This document shows positions 53,333-64,000 of a DNA stretch of 64,000 nucleotides, in pieces. Position numbers and translations under genes: made by a program. Source of the DNA: Effrenium voratum (Eukaryota > Sar > Dinophyceae > Suessiales > Symbiodiniaceae); contig CAUJNA010003239.1 of assembly GCA_963377175.1 (NCBI GenBank), forward strand, positions 585,596 through 649,595. The letters are read 5' to 3'. The stretch's first letter is position 1; the number at the start of each line of letters is the position of its first letter. The notes beneath the pieces were generated by a model. It did not search any database. It worked only from the letters and a program-made list of their open reading frames with translations, and had not been told where the DNA came from.

Positions 53333-54202
53333 AAAAGACAAAAATATCAATGGTCAATTTGATTGGGGGGGAAAAAACAAGCGAAAAAGACATGAGCTCT
53401 CGAAAAAAAAAAAAAAGAGTCTCATCTCGTTGAGGCAACTGGGGGTCAATTTGTCTGAGCCCGTGAAGTGGCCCGGGGGTTGATTTGTTTGGGCCGGCAC
53501 GTTCCACAACCTGTCGAATTGCCTCCCAAATCCCAAATTTGATTTCAAAAAGGCACTTAGTGCATCATTTGAAAGCCGTACAATGTACTGGCATTTGTCT
53601 CATGGCGTCCGTCACCCCATGCGTGTTTCCAGCTACCGCCATTGATAACCAGGGGATATCACCATAAAACTCCAGGCAAGTTGGTGGTTTTCCACGTGCG
53701 TCCGTAGTGGACGCTGGGACGTGAGGCAGGGAATCATTTTAGAAATGAAGGTTTGACTTTTGGTTTCCCAAGCAATCCCAGACCTTCTTCCACAAACAGG
53801 CCACACACACACACCTATGCTGGAAATGGTGCAACAGGCGAAAAGAGGCTTGGGGTGAAGAGACCGGTGAATTGATGGGAAGTCACTAGAAGTTGGGTGG
53901 GATGCCTCGACAGCCGGGAAGGAAACTACAGTCGAACTGCTGGTTGGATGCAATTCTTGAGGTACCCCAAAACATCGGGAGACTTTCCCTTTCAGATCCC
54001 CGAGAAACGGTACTTTGATTCTTTGGGCCAAAAGTAGCCAGCATAGTGCCTGCACAGCAGGCGGATGTCGCGAAAAGGCGGATCAGCGTCGGGCTCGGGC
54101 TGAGCCTCTTTGCCGTAGGAGCCGGATTAACGATTTTCTTAATGCGCAGACGTGCACGCGGATGATCGTAGTGTAGTGAATTTCTGAATGCGATCGCAAA
54201 AA

Positions 54203-54306
54203 AAAGGAGGGAGAGAGAGAGAGAGAGAGAGAAAGAAAGAAAGAAAGAAATAAAGAAAGAAGAAAAAAAGCGAGAGAGGGAGAGAGCGAGAGAGAGAGAG
54301 AGAGCC
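54203..54306. repeat. GA/GAAA microsatellite
   Basis: (GA)n, (GAAA)n and GAGC runs. Low complexity. Confidence 0.95.
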
Positions 54307-54438
54307 AACCGTGCGAAGGAGCAGTCTTGCTTAGTCGGACTTAAGGGCACAGCCTTTGCCAGTTGCAGCCAGTGTTTGCCCAGCGGAAGCCTTGGAATGC
54401 ACAAACCAACTCTTTTCTTATTTTTTTTAAGAAGGAGG

Positions 54439-54565
54439 TTCTCAAGGGGTACCTTGCCCATTCGTTCCAGGGATCCTTCTTTTCAGGAAACCATCAGAAA
54501 CGCAGGGGAAACAGCCAGCTTTTGAGAAGAACGATGGTTGAAAAGAATGGGGAATCAACCCCTAG
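54439..54565. repeat. MITE-like fold-back element F2, copy 3
   Basis: The 5' half CCCATTCGTTCCAGGGATCC and the 3' half GAACGATGGTTGAAAAGAAT are inverted. The element ends GGGGAATCAACCCCTAG, as copy 2 does. Confidence 0.78.
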
Positions 54566-57500
54566 AACTAATAGATGTCCAACTGGCCATGGCGCCTCTG
54601 CTTCTCAGCCAAAATTGTGCCAATTCTCAACTTAAGGGACGCGTACGCGCGGCATTGGATGTGTTTGCCTGGTTTGACAGTTGAAGTATGTTGAAGTAGA
54701 GAGAAGGAAACCGCGACAGCCTGTCATGAGCAAGCCTGGTGGCAGCCTAGTCCCACTGTTGCCAAAGTACCCAGTAGCCACAAAGCAGAATACGAGGCCA
54801 TGGAATTTCAAGAAACAAACTTCAAAGTGGGCGGACATGAATTGCCACCACGATGTCCACCATGCCCCGAATGGAAGTTGCTCATAGCGCGAGGAAAAGA
54901 CGATCAATGGACCTTTTGGTTCAATGGCACAGCCATCCTCAGGAAGCTTCTTTCAGGACACCTCATGCATGTCCAAGGTGTGTTGGAGTGCCAAGCGGCT
55001 CACTTTCTTCGAAACTATGCGGCGTGCGTTGGCTTTGGTTCTCATGCTGATTGTTGAGAGTTACTTCTGCTTTGTTTGTTGCCAGTCGGTTTGCTACAGC
55101 TTTAACCAAAGCCTAAACCCTAAAGGAACCAGAAAGTCTGCCAGAGGATCCATGTAAATTCACCTCTCCAGTCGTTTGGCCCGGTTTTTTTCCCCCCTAC
55201 ATCAATGGGGGCATGAATAAGCCCTGCTTGGCCGGGAAACCTAACTAAACTCATTTTGTTTGGAGGGGAGACCATTTTAGTGGTAAATGTAAAGTGTTTT
55301 TTTTTTGGGGGGGGCATCCACTCAGCAAGCGAGTAAAGGAAGCCAAGTGTGGTTCCCCCTTGTCTTTGCGAGTTTCAAGAAATGTGGTTTCCCTCAGTGT
55401 TTCAGTGGCTTTGAGAGTATGCTTGACCTTTTCAAGCCCCAGCTTTCCACATGCTGAGGCAGGATGCGCTGAGTGGAAGCTGATAGGTGCCTTCGGGTTG
55501 TCTCCGTTTTGGTGTTCGGTCATAGCCATACCAAACGGATGTCAAAAGGGAAACCACTCATTTTGAGGTTTTTCACATGAGCAAAGCCACCCGGGGTGAT
55601 GGAACCGGCCAATTGACATTCTTGGCAATCAGAGATCTTGCTCGATCAGGGTGACTCGTCAGAGTTCATAATTTCTCTTGGTGCAACAGTTCATTGTTCC
55701 GAAGTGATGTCCACATCAAGGTACCGATGTGTTGCTTGTGGGAAACACTCTTGTGCAACTGAAAGGCACTCAAGCTTCAGCTTTGAAGCCTCGCTCCAAG
55801 TGCCAAAAGGGCACCAAAGTTTGGATGCGAAGGAACGCCGCAAAAAGAATGTTAGCCTGGAGTGTCCTGAACTGGTGGCACCCTGATCTTGGTATGGAGC
55901 CCCTATTTTCTGAGGTATGATACCAATGAGCCACACAAGTAGACTCACATGGTCGAACAAAATCAGCAGTATGATGGTACCTTTCCACGTTGAGTGTGCA
56001 CATATTTGATCACGATGAGTTCCAATTAAGTTCGCGAAGCAAGACACATACAGTAGTTTCCGTGAAACATCATCCAATGCAGGTGTTTTCCGGTTTTTGT
56101 CATTTTCTTGCTAGGCTTTTCACGGGGCTTTCCCTTGAACTGCATCACTTGCAGCATTGACAGCACAGTGCATGGTGTCTGAACCTGTGGTCATGCTCCA
56201 TGTCTGCTTTGCCTGGGGGCTGGCCCTAGGCCAACTGAGTTTCAACGTGATAAGCACAGCCTTGCACTAAGCACTGGTTCCATGTTCAATGCCAAAACTA
56301 GTAAGCAAGACTGTCGCTGAGTATTAATTACCAAGGCTAGTCCTGCAGGTTCCATGTCTAAAGCAAACTTGTTCAACGCCTTGGTCCAACCCTCCTCACT
56401 GTTCGATTCAAGCAACGACATGTGAACGTGGCCAGCATTCAGCCATCCAAGGCATCCATTTCCCTGTTTGCAGCAAAGAAAAGGGAAGTTGTCGTAGAGA
56501 CATTTCCCAGTTTGTTTGCTGTGTTTTGTCTTGTTGTTGTTTTCTTTGTGGGAGAGGGGGGCAAAGGTGAAATATCATTTCGTTCGTGACAGTTCCTTGT
56601 TGAGTTCAACATACGTCCGAAATGGGCCTGGTTCAGTCCCGTGAAGCACAGGTTTATTCTGCATGCTTTGTTAGGGAAGTGCAAGCAGTTCTTCCTGACC
56701 CACTCACTCTCAAGAAGTGCCAGGATCTTAACGACGACAAGTAGAGGACTTTCGGTATGTATTTCGGTTAGAGCAACCCTGGCAAAAGCTGAACAGTACT
56801 TGGAATGCATGGACCCCTTGACGGCACTCTCAGTACAGCCAGCGGTCCCTGATCATTTCCAGCTTTTGGCCCTCGTGGGTTTCCTGCATGTTTATCTCAT
56901 CTCCCCTTTTCACCAACAACTTCAGTTTGCTGCAGCGTGTCGAAGTTTGGCAGAGTGATGTCTTTCTTTCTTGGTTCGCAGACTTCGGATTCAGTGGCGG
57001 CTAAAGGGACATGCACTCGGCAAGAAGAAGCTTTCTTCTATACCAACCCATTGTGTGAGTTGGGTTGTTTGAAAGAAGCTGGTGGTCAACTTGATCCAGA
57101 GGCCTGAGTTGTTGTTTGGGTGGACCAGATGTTTGGTTGAGTCTTTGCGAAGCATCCGGAATGATACGCGCATGAATATATGTATATATATATATACATA
57201 CACATATGCAGTATTAATTTGTACAGCTTAGGGTGAAGGATTCGTGCGCATCAAGGTATGAGACAGTTCCCGGCTTGAGCCCCGGAGGAGGGGCCTTGCC
57301 ATGGCATGGCGATGGCTTTTCCTACAGGCAGGGCGTGTCCGTTTGTTTTGTTGTAAACGGGTCCTAGCCAAGGTGCGGCGCCTTCAGTAAAAACATGCAG
57401 AATAAAGCAAAATCGATGTGTTTGCTCTGAAACTGTAGATGTGGACGACATCGTTTTGGCTTTACAGAGGTCGGGATGTAACGGTGTGCATTCTGCTCCC

Positions 57501-58212
57501 CAGCTCCAAACAATAAACGTCACGGAAGCTTCAGATCAGGAGTACCACAAGGTAGTCCGTTCATTTCAGGTGACTTGCCAGTTGTTTGATAGCTGCCCAT
57601 TGACCTCGCAAAGGTGCACCAGGTTTCACAGAATCTGGGGATATCTAAAGACAACTTTCGGATGAAATATACACCTGAGAACAAAAGAAATTCTCAGGCT
57701 AGCGGCCCGCTCTGCGGTGCTCTTTGGTCCAGCGAGAGATAGCCACTGGCGTGGAGCAAGGGATAGCAACATGGCACCAACCAACGAGGGAAACCAACTA
57801 GGGATACCGGAAAACCAGGGATACGGGAGCATTCCTAAATGCACCTTGACTAAGTTTGATATGAGAAATGGCGCCAATCCCCCCATATCCCCGCTCCCGT
57901 ATCCCCGCTTTGTTTGTCCAAAACGAGCAAGTGCAAAACGGAGGTTTCCAAGCACCAGCCAGCAGAGCTCTCGGCTATCCCAATTCTTGGGGGAGCGCCG
58001 CTGGATGAGACTTCTCTCCCACACGCGCTTGGGAAAACACAACACGCCTTTGCTTGTTTCAATCGTGCAATCGTTGGCCTTTTTGCCCCATGCCTGTTGG
58101 AAATGAACCAACAGGCTCGTGCTCGGGAGCAGCCCTGTTGTGTTTCACCTTTTCATCACCTTGGGTTGACGCATAGCAAAATTGCTCACATGGCAAGCGG
58201 TAAACCTTTTAA
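54566..58212. other. Long stretch without a recognised gene
   Basis: Frames are short and overlap on both strands. The longest (55691-56077, -) shows no family motif. TA repeats lie near 57180-57200. No structured repeat family member was noticed. Confidence 0.4.
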
Positions 58213-58387
58213 CTTCCATTTGCTGAAATGAATCTGTGTGTTTTCCCCTGTCAGTTTGTTCAACGGAATCTAGCACTACCGGACATACTGTTTCCACTTG
58301 CCTAAGAATATGTGTTATTTTCGCTGTTGGTTTTCAGTTTTCAAGGGATATATATATATATGTTTTTTGCAGGGGGCAGCAAATGGA
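58213..58387. repeat. Fold-back repeat F3, copy 4 (long form)
   Basis: It starts CTTCCATTTGCTGAAATGAA and ends TTTTGCAGGGGGCAGCAAAT. An inner CCACTTGCCTAAGAATATGTG resembles a second F3 start, so two copies may be nested. A GC-rich exon-like stretch begins at its 3' end. Confidence 0.6.
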
Positions 58388-58520
58388 TGTTGAGCCGTCA
58401 GCAGCTGCTCCACCAGACTTGCACCGCACGCCTGGGACGCGGCCACATGTTCAGAGCGCCTTCGCGGGCTGCTCCCGGGCCGGCCCTTTGCCACGAGCTG
58501 AGCCGGACCCATGCGAGGGA
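58372..58520 (+). CDS. Exon-like GC-rich segment, unknown protein
   Basis: After TTTTTTGCAG a GC-rich stretch is open in two + frames (one reads SKWMLSRQQLLHQTCTARLG). Its start overlaps the F3 repeat end, so the repeat might provide a splice acceptor. Identity unknown. Confidence 0.25.
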
Positions 58521-59332
58521 CTCTGAATCTCGACCCGGGCTTGTGAAATTTGGTTGGGTTGAGTGACCCTGTTGACCCCAGACTAAGAAACCCCTGTTTA
58601 TTCAGAGGTGTTGCTGGTTTTAGTGGGGGTTCATCACTTTTGGAGGGGAACGCCGCCATATTAAGTTCCAGGGCGTTCTTAATCCGGGGTCAACATTGCC
58701 AACCATCCCTTGTGTTTGCCTTTAAGGGAATGCCTAGGTTCATTTCAACATTTCCCCTGCAAACGGCACCAGAAAGGGCGGCAACAGGGTCCAAAAATGG
58801 ACCATACTTTACTCACATGGGATCACATGGGTGTGTGTCAGAATTGGGATAGCTACCCCAAACTTGGGGGGTCCTCTTTTGGTTTCCGCGTCCACCAAGC
58901 GACAAATGGTACCCTCACAAAAACGCGCACGCTTCCGTGTATGTCTTTAGGGTATTCAGTTTGAGGTTTATCAACCAAAATCCAGAGAACAACCACCAGT
59001 TTTGGGGCCTTCAAGTCCAAGAACTATCCCTGCTCCAATCTACGCCGGGCAATTCATGGCGCGGGAGTTGCAACCTCACCCGTGATGAAGGTTCCTTTCT
59101 TAGGGGGGTCTCTTATCGCTGATTTGTTTGGGCCATCATGATTTGCCCTGATTGTTAGATTTGGGCCACTTTGATTTTCCACAGATTTGACCTGGTGCTG
59201 TAATAGACAATTGCTCAGCGTGGGATGTAGCCACATTGACCCAGGGAAGAAATCACAGATGCCCAAGCCTGAGCTTCTGATGGACAAAGCAGCATTTCTG
59301 GTTGCGGAAGAGGATGCAACAGCTATTAGTGC

Positions 59333-59378
59333 TTGAAATCCAACCACTGAACTGCTAAAACTTAATTTTTTGCTCCCC
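59333..59378. repeat. Short dispersed repeat, pair with 62889-62935
   Basis: TTGAAATCCAACC, ACTGCTAAAA and TTTTTGCTC occur in the same order in both places. Confidence 0.6.
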
Positions 59379-59511
59379 ATGGACGTGGATTTGGGGAGCT
59401 TCCATGGCTTCAGGAAAGTCCAAAACCCTCCCATCCTCAGCTTCCATACTGTGGATGGGCAAAATCTATTTCGCGCCACTTTGATATGGGAAACCAGTAT
59501 TTGCTGGTAGT

Positions 59512-59575
59512 TACGGGGGAATGATCATTCCAGGGTCTCTTAGGTGGTGCGACATGGATTTTGTCCATCCACAGT
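59512..59575. repeat. Fold-back repeat F5, partial copy
   Basis: GGGGGAATGATCATTCCAGG, TCTTAGGTGGTGCGACATGG and ATTTTGTCCATCC match the 3' part of 23617-23780. Confidence 0.7.
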
Positions 59576-59682
59576 AGGGCGAAAACGAATCCAAGGGCCA
59601 TGGCTTAGGCGATGTGCCAGGGCCCGCGCCGAGATCGCCGAGCCAAAACCTCGCCCGGCATTCTGAAGGACCTGACATTTCC

Positions 59683-59789
59683 TTCCATTTGCCCAAGAAT
59701 GTGTGTTTGTTCTCCCTTGTTGGTTAAACAAAAAAACTTATCACTACTGGAAATATGCTATTTTTTCCAGGGGTCTTAACCAAATGGAA
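59683..59789. repeat. Fold-back repeat F3, copy 5
   Basis: TTCCATTTGCCCAAGAATGT through TTATCACTACTGGAAATATG to TTCCAGGGGTCTTAACCAAA, then TGGAA. Confidence 0.75.
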
Positions 59790-60165
59790 GTTTCGGAGAT
59801 GCGTCAAAATCTGTTGGGGCTGTTGCTTTTATTGGGGGGTCTGCTTTTAAAGGGGGGATGCTAGAGGGGAAATATACCAAGACCCATACCCTTGTGGCTG
59901 TTTGGGGGCAATTTCTTGGGGTTTCCGGAATCCGGCTTCCGACAAACCCATACAAGTGGTCAGACACGGTCATGCTTTCGCCAAGCCGGATTCCCTTTTT
60001 GACATGGGATGCTTCCCTAGGGAATTCTGAATGGGTTCCCATTGAGTTGCACGGAGCTCAGGTTTCCGCCAATGCTGAGTGATCGTAAATATCTTGGCAC
60101 TGGCTCACATCAACTAGGAGCGCCAGTTGCGCCGCGCAGCCTTGGGATCATTCCGGCGCATGAGC

Positions 60166-60255
60166 CCCGTGGAGGCCTTCAATGCAAATTCCCCGCGCGC
60201 GACTGCGTTTGTAGTGTTCAATTTGGAGTGCGGTGATTCTGCTCGGCGCCATTGC
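60166..60255 (+). CDS. Exon-like segment resembling a dynein C-terminal exon
   Basis: One + frame reads NSPRATAFVVFNLECGDSA then RRHC. It resembles the dynein stretch RPSFxVxLDLxSGDxxPxxW that follows YLYPIR. The phase does not join directly to the exon ending at 28926, so another small exon would be needed. Borders are guessed. Confidence 0.25.
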
Positions 60256-61689
60256 AACAGAACATTTCAGGGTGTGACTTCTGCAGATATGACTTTATTT
60301 GGACCAGACCCCGACCATTGCGACTTCTGTGTAGTGCTTCGGCTTTGTGGGCATCGTTGTGAATGGCAAGAGTCTAGCTGACGCTCATTCAGATTTGAAC
60401 GTGCGGATTCAGGTCGCCTCATCATTCAACGAGGCGATCGAAGCAGATGGCTGGCTTTAGAAACGAGATCAGCATTATGTTTAGTTTATTTGGTTTAATC
60501 TCGGTCGCTCTGTCTCTCTATTTTGTAGTCCCCAAATTTGTGCAATTGGACAAAGAGCAGTGGTTGGCGTTTGATGTCCAGCTGTGTGGACACTAGTCGA
60601 TTCGTGCTTATCCAGGACATAGAACGCGAGGGCAAACGGCCCATTCCACTCGCAGTCGCATTGTGACACTGCTTCCAAAATGTTTTGTTTTGGCCTCCAT
60701 TGACAAGAGCTGCATTGGTACCTTCACAAAAGACAGACCTGTATGTGTAGATGTGGCGTGTTCGGGTTGAATGTCTCCTAGCCGCAGCTTTGCCACCGAG
60801 CATCTGACGTGGAGACTTGCAATCCCCTCATACCTAGTAGCCCCTTTGCTGTGCGTAGGGATCCCGGGCTCCCGTTCGCGGAGTCGAGGACCACCTGCTG
60901 GAAGACTCGCCAGTTTGCAGGCGCGAGAGAGAGGAGTCCTTACGGCCATTTGGGGGCGCCGCGGCAATCCAATGCACAGGGATGCACCATTCCGGCGTGA
61001 GAGTTTGCAGGTCTTCCCGGTTGCGTGCGGTTTTGTTCGTTGAGGCCAGCCCGTTTTGTTTGTATCATATTGAAACGTGACAAGGACCTCAGGTTCAAGA
61101 CTGGAAGGAAGCAACACATTGGCATATCTTTGCGCAGGTTCTCGCAGCTTTGCATCTGCCGCAGGGGGTTGCTCCACTAATACCTGCGCGAGGATACGGA
61201 CACATACTGTGAGACAAGCCCATCCCTGGCCCAATACCTGCAGTCAAAAGAGCTGGTCATCGAACATTTTCCAAGGGCTTGCCACAAACAAATCACACAA
61301 GAGCCCTCATACCAATTACTTCGCTTCGAGCAATCCCCACCCTCCACACTCACGAGCTTACGACCGTGAACACGGGCATGGTTTTCGAGTGGCTTGGGGC
61401 GTATGACTGCTCGACAAGCTTTGCGTTGAGAGCCTTATCCACCTGTCTGTGTGTCAAACTCCACTTGTCTGCGGGCCGATCTCGAGAACTCAAACATCGG
61501 TTCCGTGAACAAGAGCCAAGCCCCTTCCAAAAGAAATCCGCCGGGGGATTAAACGAAGTTGCTTATTCACAACCCAAAGCGACACAAAAGCATCACCCTT
61601 TCCGAGCCTCAGGGTACACTCAAAACACGAAGGCACCAACATGAAATGTAAACCCAACTGTGCGCCGAGCGGGACATTAAAGCAAAACC

Positions 61690-62108
61690 AGACTGGCGAG
61701 CTGCTCTGGCGGGATACTGGCGGGATTCACTGGCGGCGAGCCGCTCCGGCTCGATACTGGCCGGATACTCGGCAGGATCCACCGGGAAAGAAAACTGAGC
61801 GGGACACTCGGCGGGATCCACGGGCTGTTCTACTCTGGCGGGATACGGGATCCACTGGCGAGCTACTCTGGGATACTAGCGGGCTGCTCTGGTGGGATAC
61901 TCGGCGGGATCCACTGGCGAGCCGCTCTGGCGGGATACTCGGCGGGATGCACTGGCGAGCCGCTCTGGCGGGACACTGGCGAGCAGCTCTGGCGGGATGC
62001 TGGGCGGGATCCACTGGTGAGCAGCTCTGGCGGGATACTCGGCGGGATCCACTGGCCTGGCGGGATACTCGGCGAGATCCACTGGCTAGCTGCTCTTGCG
62101 GGATACTG
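61690..62108. repeat. Minisatellite with GGCGGGATACT and GATCCACTGGCGAGC units
   Basis: About ten units of 25-60 bp combine CTGGCGGGATACTCGGCGGG and ATCCACTGGCGAGCCGCTCT. Both strands stay open over long frames, as expected of a repeat without stops. A coding role is possible but unsupported. Confidence 0.88.
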
Positions 62109-64000
62109 GGTGTGGGCGCGGTGTAGAAGCATCGCGAACGCGGATTCCAACATCAAATCTAACAACCCCTTCTTGTCGGGTGGGGAACAAAAACCATGAC
62201 TAAAACACACGCTGAAGAGAGTTTGAGCCATGGCACCTTTGCAAAGCAACCAGATGGCAGAACAAAGTCGCGGCAGAAATTCTTAGTCTCTGCAAGGCCA
62301 GCTCTCACGTGCGTCGAGTTGCTTCTCCCACCAGTGTTTCTGGCCGTGTCATCATGCATTCACCAAAGTTAGACAGTGTTGAGTCGTCGTGTAAGGCAAC
62401 ATTCGGCATGTTTGCCTTCGAGATGAGCATTGGCCAAAGGTCTAAGTGGCCCCCTGCCTTGCTGGGCCCGAATCGCGTTGCTCAGCCTCGCACCGCCCAG
62501 GCGCGTTCGATTCAGCACGCATGTCACGGTGACTTGCATCGAGAAGGCAGAGAAAGCACAGGAGCCCATGGGTACGGAATACCCCTCAATGGAAGCTGAC
62601 AGGCTTGGGGAATACAACTTTTCTTTAAACTCTCAAAGCTTCAAGTCCCATGGTGGTTGGACAGGGGGTATCCCCTTGCATGAGATGATTCTTTTTTATG
62701 AGGAAGTCCCTTTGCGTGCGAGAAAACAAGAAGAAGGAACCACCCGCCCAGGTTGGGATTCTCCTTGAGTTTAACCATAGATGTTTTGGTATGGGTTGTT
62801 TTGTTCCAAGCGCACGCAATGTGTTGCTCAACTATACATGGTTGTTCTTGGGGAACAGCTTACATTTTTGCATGTTGTGTTTTAGTGGTTGAAATCCAAC
62901 CTCTTAACTGCTAAAATTTGGGTTTTTGCTCGCCAAACCCAACGTCAACCAAGTATAGGTCACCAAGGCTCTTCCAAGTCCCCGTGCCGATGCCCCCAAC
63001 AAGCCGTCGACAGGCAGGCGGAAATGTGGCTGTGAGGTCCGGATATTTCAAGACCCTTTGGCCCTTAGAAGAAAACTTTTCAAGGGCAACTGCCTGGCAG
63101 TTGGGTCCCAAAGTAACACACACCTTGGGAAGTCTCAAGGTGTTTTTTTCTTTTCTCAGATCTGGATTCTCCTGTCAGTGGCCTGACGTCAGGAGATCGA
63201 AAGCTCAGAGAGTTCCTTTTGCAAGTCCTCTTCCAGGAGAGCTTTGATGCATCGTCTAGGCCACAGCTACCGCAGAATGGCGCGTCGCCAAGGTTTCAGT
63301 GAAGATGGACTCCAAACCTCGGCATCCCACACCCTGACAGGCGGCAGCTTCCATTAGGGGCAAGTTATATCGACCTTGGGCTTTGCGACTTCACTGAAGT
63401 TTCTGGAAAAGTTTGGACCAGTAGATTTGAGTGACATATGATATATGTTTCTCACGCACATTCCACGGGAGCCTGGATGCAGGGTACCTTTGACTGTTTT
63501 GCTCCGGGCGACAATTTCTATCTGAGTGTAAGGGGATAAATAGATGTTTGCGCAATTCACACTGTGTTTTGCGGTCATGGGTAAGGCCATTTGGTGGGGT
63601 CAGGAAGGGTTTACCTTTTCCGGGATCAGTCTGATTTTCTGGAAGTTCCATGAACGTCTCACGCTTATGGAAGGAGCATGCTGGTTCCTTTGTTACAAGA
63701 GCACCTTGCTGTCGGGGCGAACTGTTTACTGAAAGAGAACATTCAACAGGCTGGATTATCTCGCTGACTAGTTTGGATGTAAAATGCAAGCGCTTTGGCA
63801 AGTTGTCGAACAGCGATTGGTTGAATAGTTTGGTCGATGTTTGTTGTTCTCCTCCTTGTTTAATTATATCCTCCCCCCCTTCAATCCCTTTCGGTTTCCC
63901 CTTCCCCGTTCGTTAAAGTTTAGTACAATTACAGAGATTGATGTTGGCTGTCAAACAATGGTGCTGGTGCAGTTCCAATGCAGTTCTCATGTTCGGCTTG
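62109..64000. other. Right end of window, no gene recognised
   Basis: Apart from the short dispersed repeat at 62889-62935 I see no family-level signal. Frames are short. Confidence 0.4.
62889..62935. repeat. Short dispersed repeat, pair with 59333-59378
   Basis: GTTGAAATCCAACC, AACTGCTAAAATTTGGG and TTTTTGCTC are shared in order. Confidence 0.6.

Noticed and set aside
61609..62249. Repetitive protein (IPPSIPPERLAS-type) in the minisatellite
   Set aside because: Both strands are open, the unit lacks stops by chance, and there is no start context or known family. Kept as a repeat only.

Overview
The window looks like nuclear DNA of a dinoflagellate, probably a symbiodiniacean or a relative; the genus cannot be told from this sequence alone. 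Three things point there. Short exons of one dynein heavy chain gene are spread over about 28 kb, and most of their introns start with GC or GA instead of GT. Introns and spacers are full of small fold-back repeats and satellites. A 15-base match to the 3' part of the dinoflagellate spliced leader occurs twice, in the two copies of a retroelement terminal repeat.

Layout. From 0.56 to 28.93 kb (+ strand) lies the C-terminal part of a dynein heavy chain (late motor ring and C-terminal domain). Sixteen exon segments were recognised by family motifs, and reading-frame phase is kept across most of the joins. Its largest intron (6.04-16.37 kb) holds a 6 kb GAT-type minisatellite, a telomere-like CCCTAAA tract and GT repeats. 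From 29 to 31.4 kb are small repeats.

From 31.399 to 43.935 kb lies a GC-rich composite retroelement, the most interesting object here. It is built A1-[unknown zinc-ribbon ORF, tyrosine recombinase]-B1-A2-[gag-like ORF, methyltransferase-like/reverse transcriptase/RNase H]-B2. A1/A2 (116/115 bp) differ by one base and B1/B2 (153 bp) appear identical. B1 directly abuts A2. Both A copies stand just upstream of a start codon. The recombinase and the reverse transcriptase, normally in one DIRS/Ngaro/PAT-type element, are therefore carried by two head-to-tail A...B units. The whole block interrupts one copy of a local short repeat, with no more than a 2-base duplication, so it appears to have been inserted as a single piece. 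It also carries 19 same-strand copies of an 18-base hairpin motif whose substitutions sit in the loop or preserve pairing. The first unit's two ORFs are open. The second unit's genes are broken by a 0.47 kb inversion and by frameshifts.

From 44 to 64 kb there are G/C-rich tandem repeats, further small fold-back repeats, a few isolated exon-like GC-rich stretches of unknown identity, and a minisatellite at 61.7-62.1 kb. One exon-like stretch at 60.2 kb resembles the end of a dynein heavy chain. If it belongs to the same gene, the retroelement lies inside a dynein intron.
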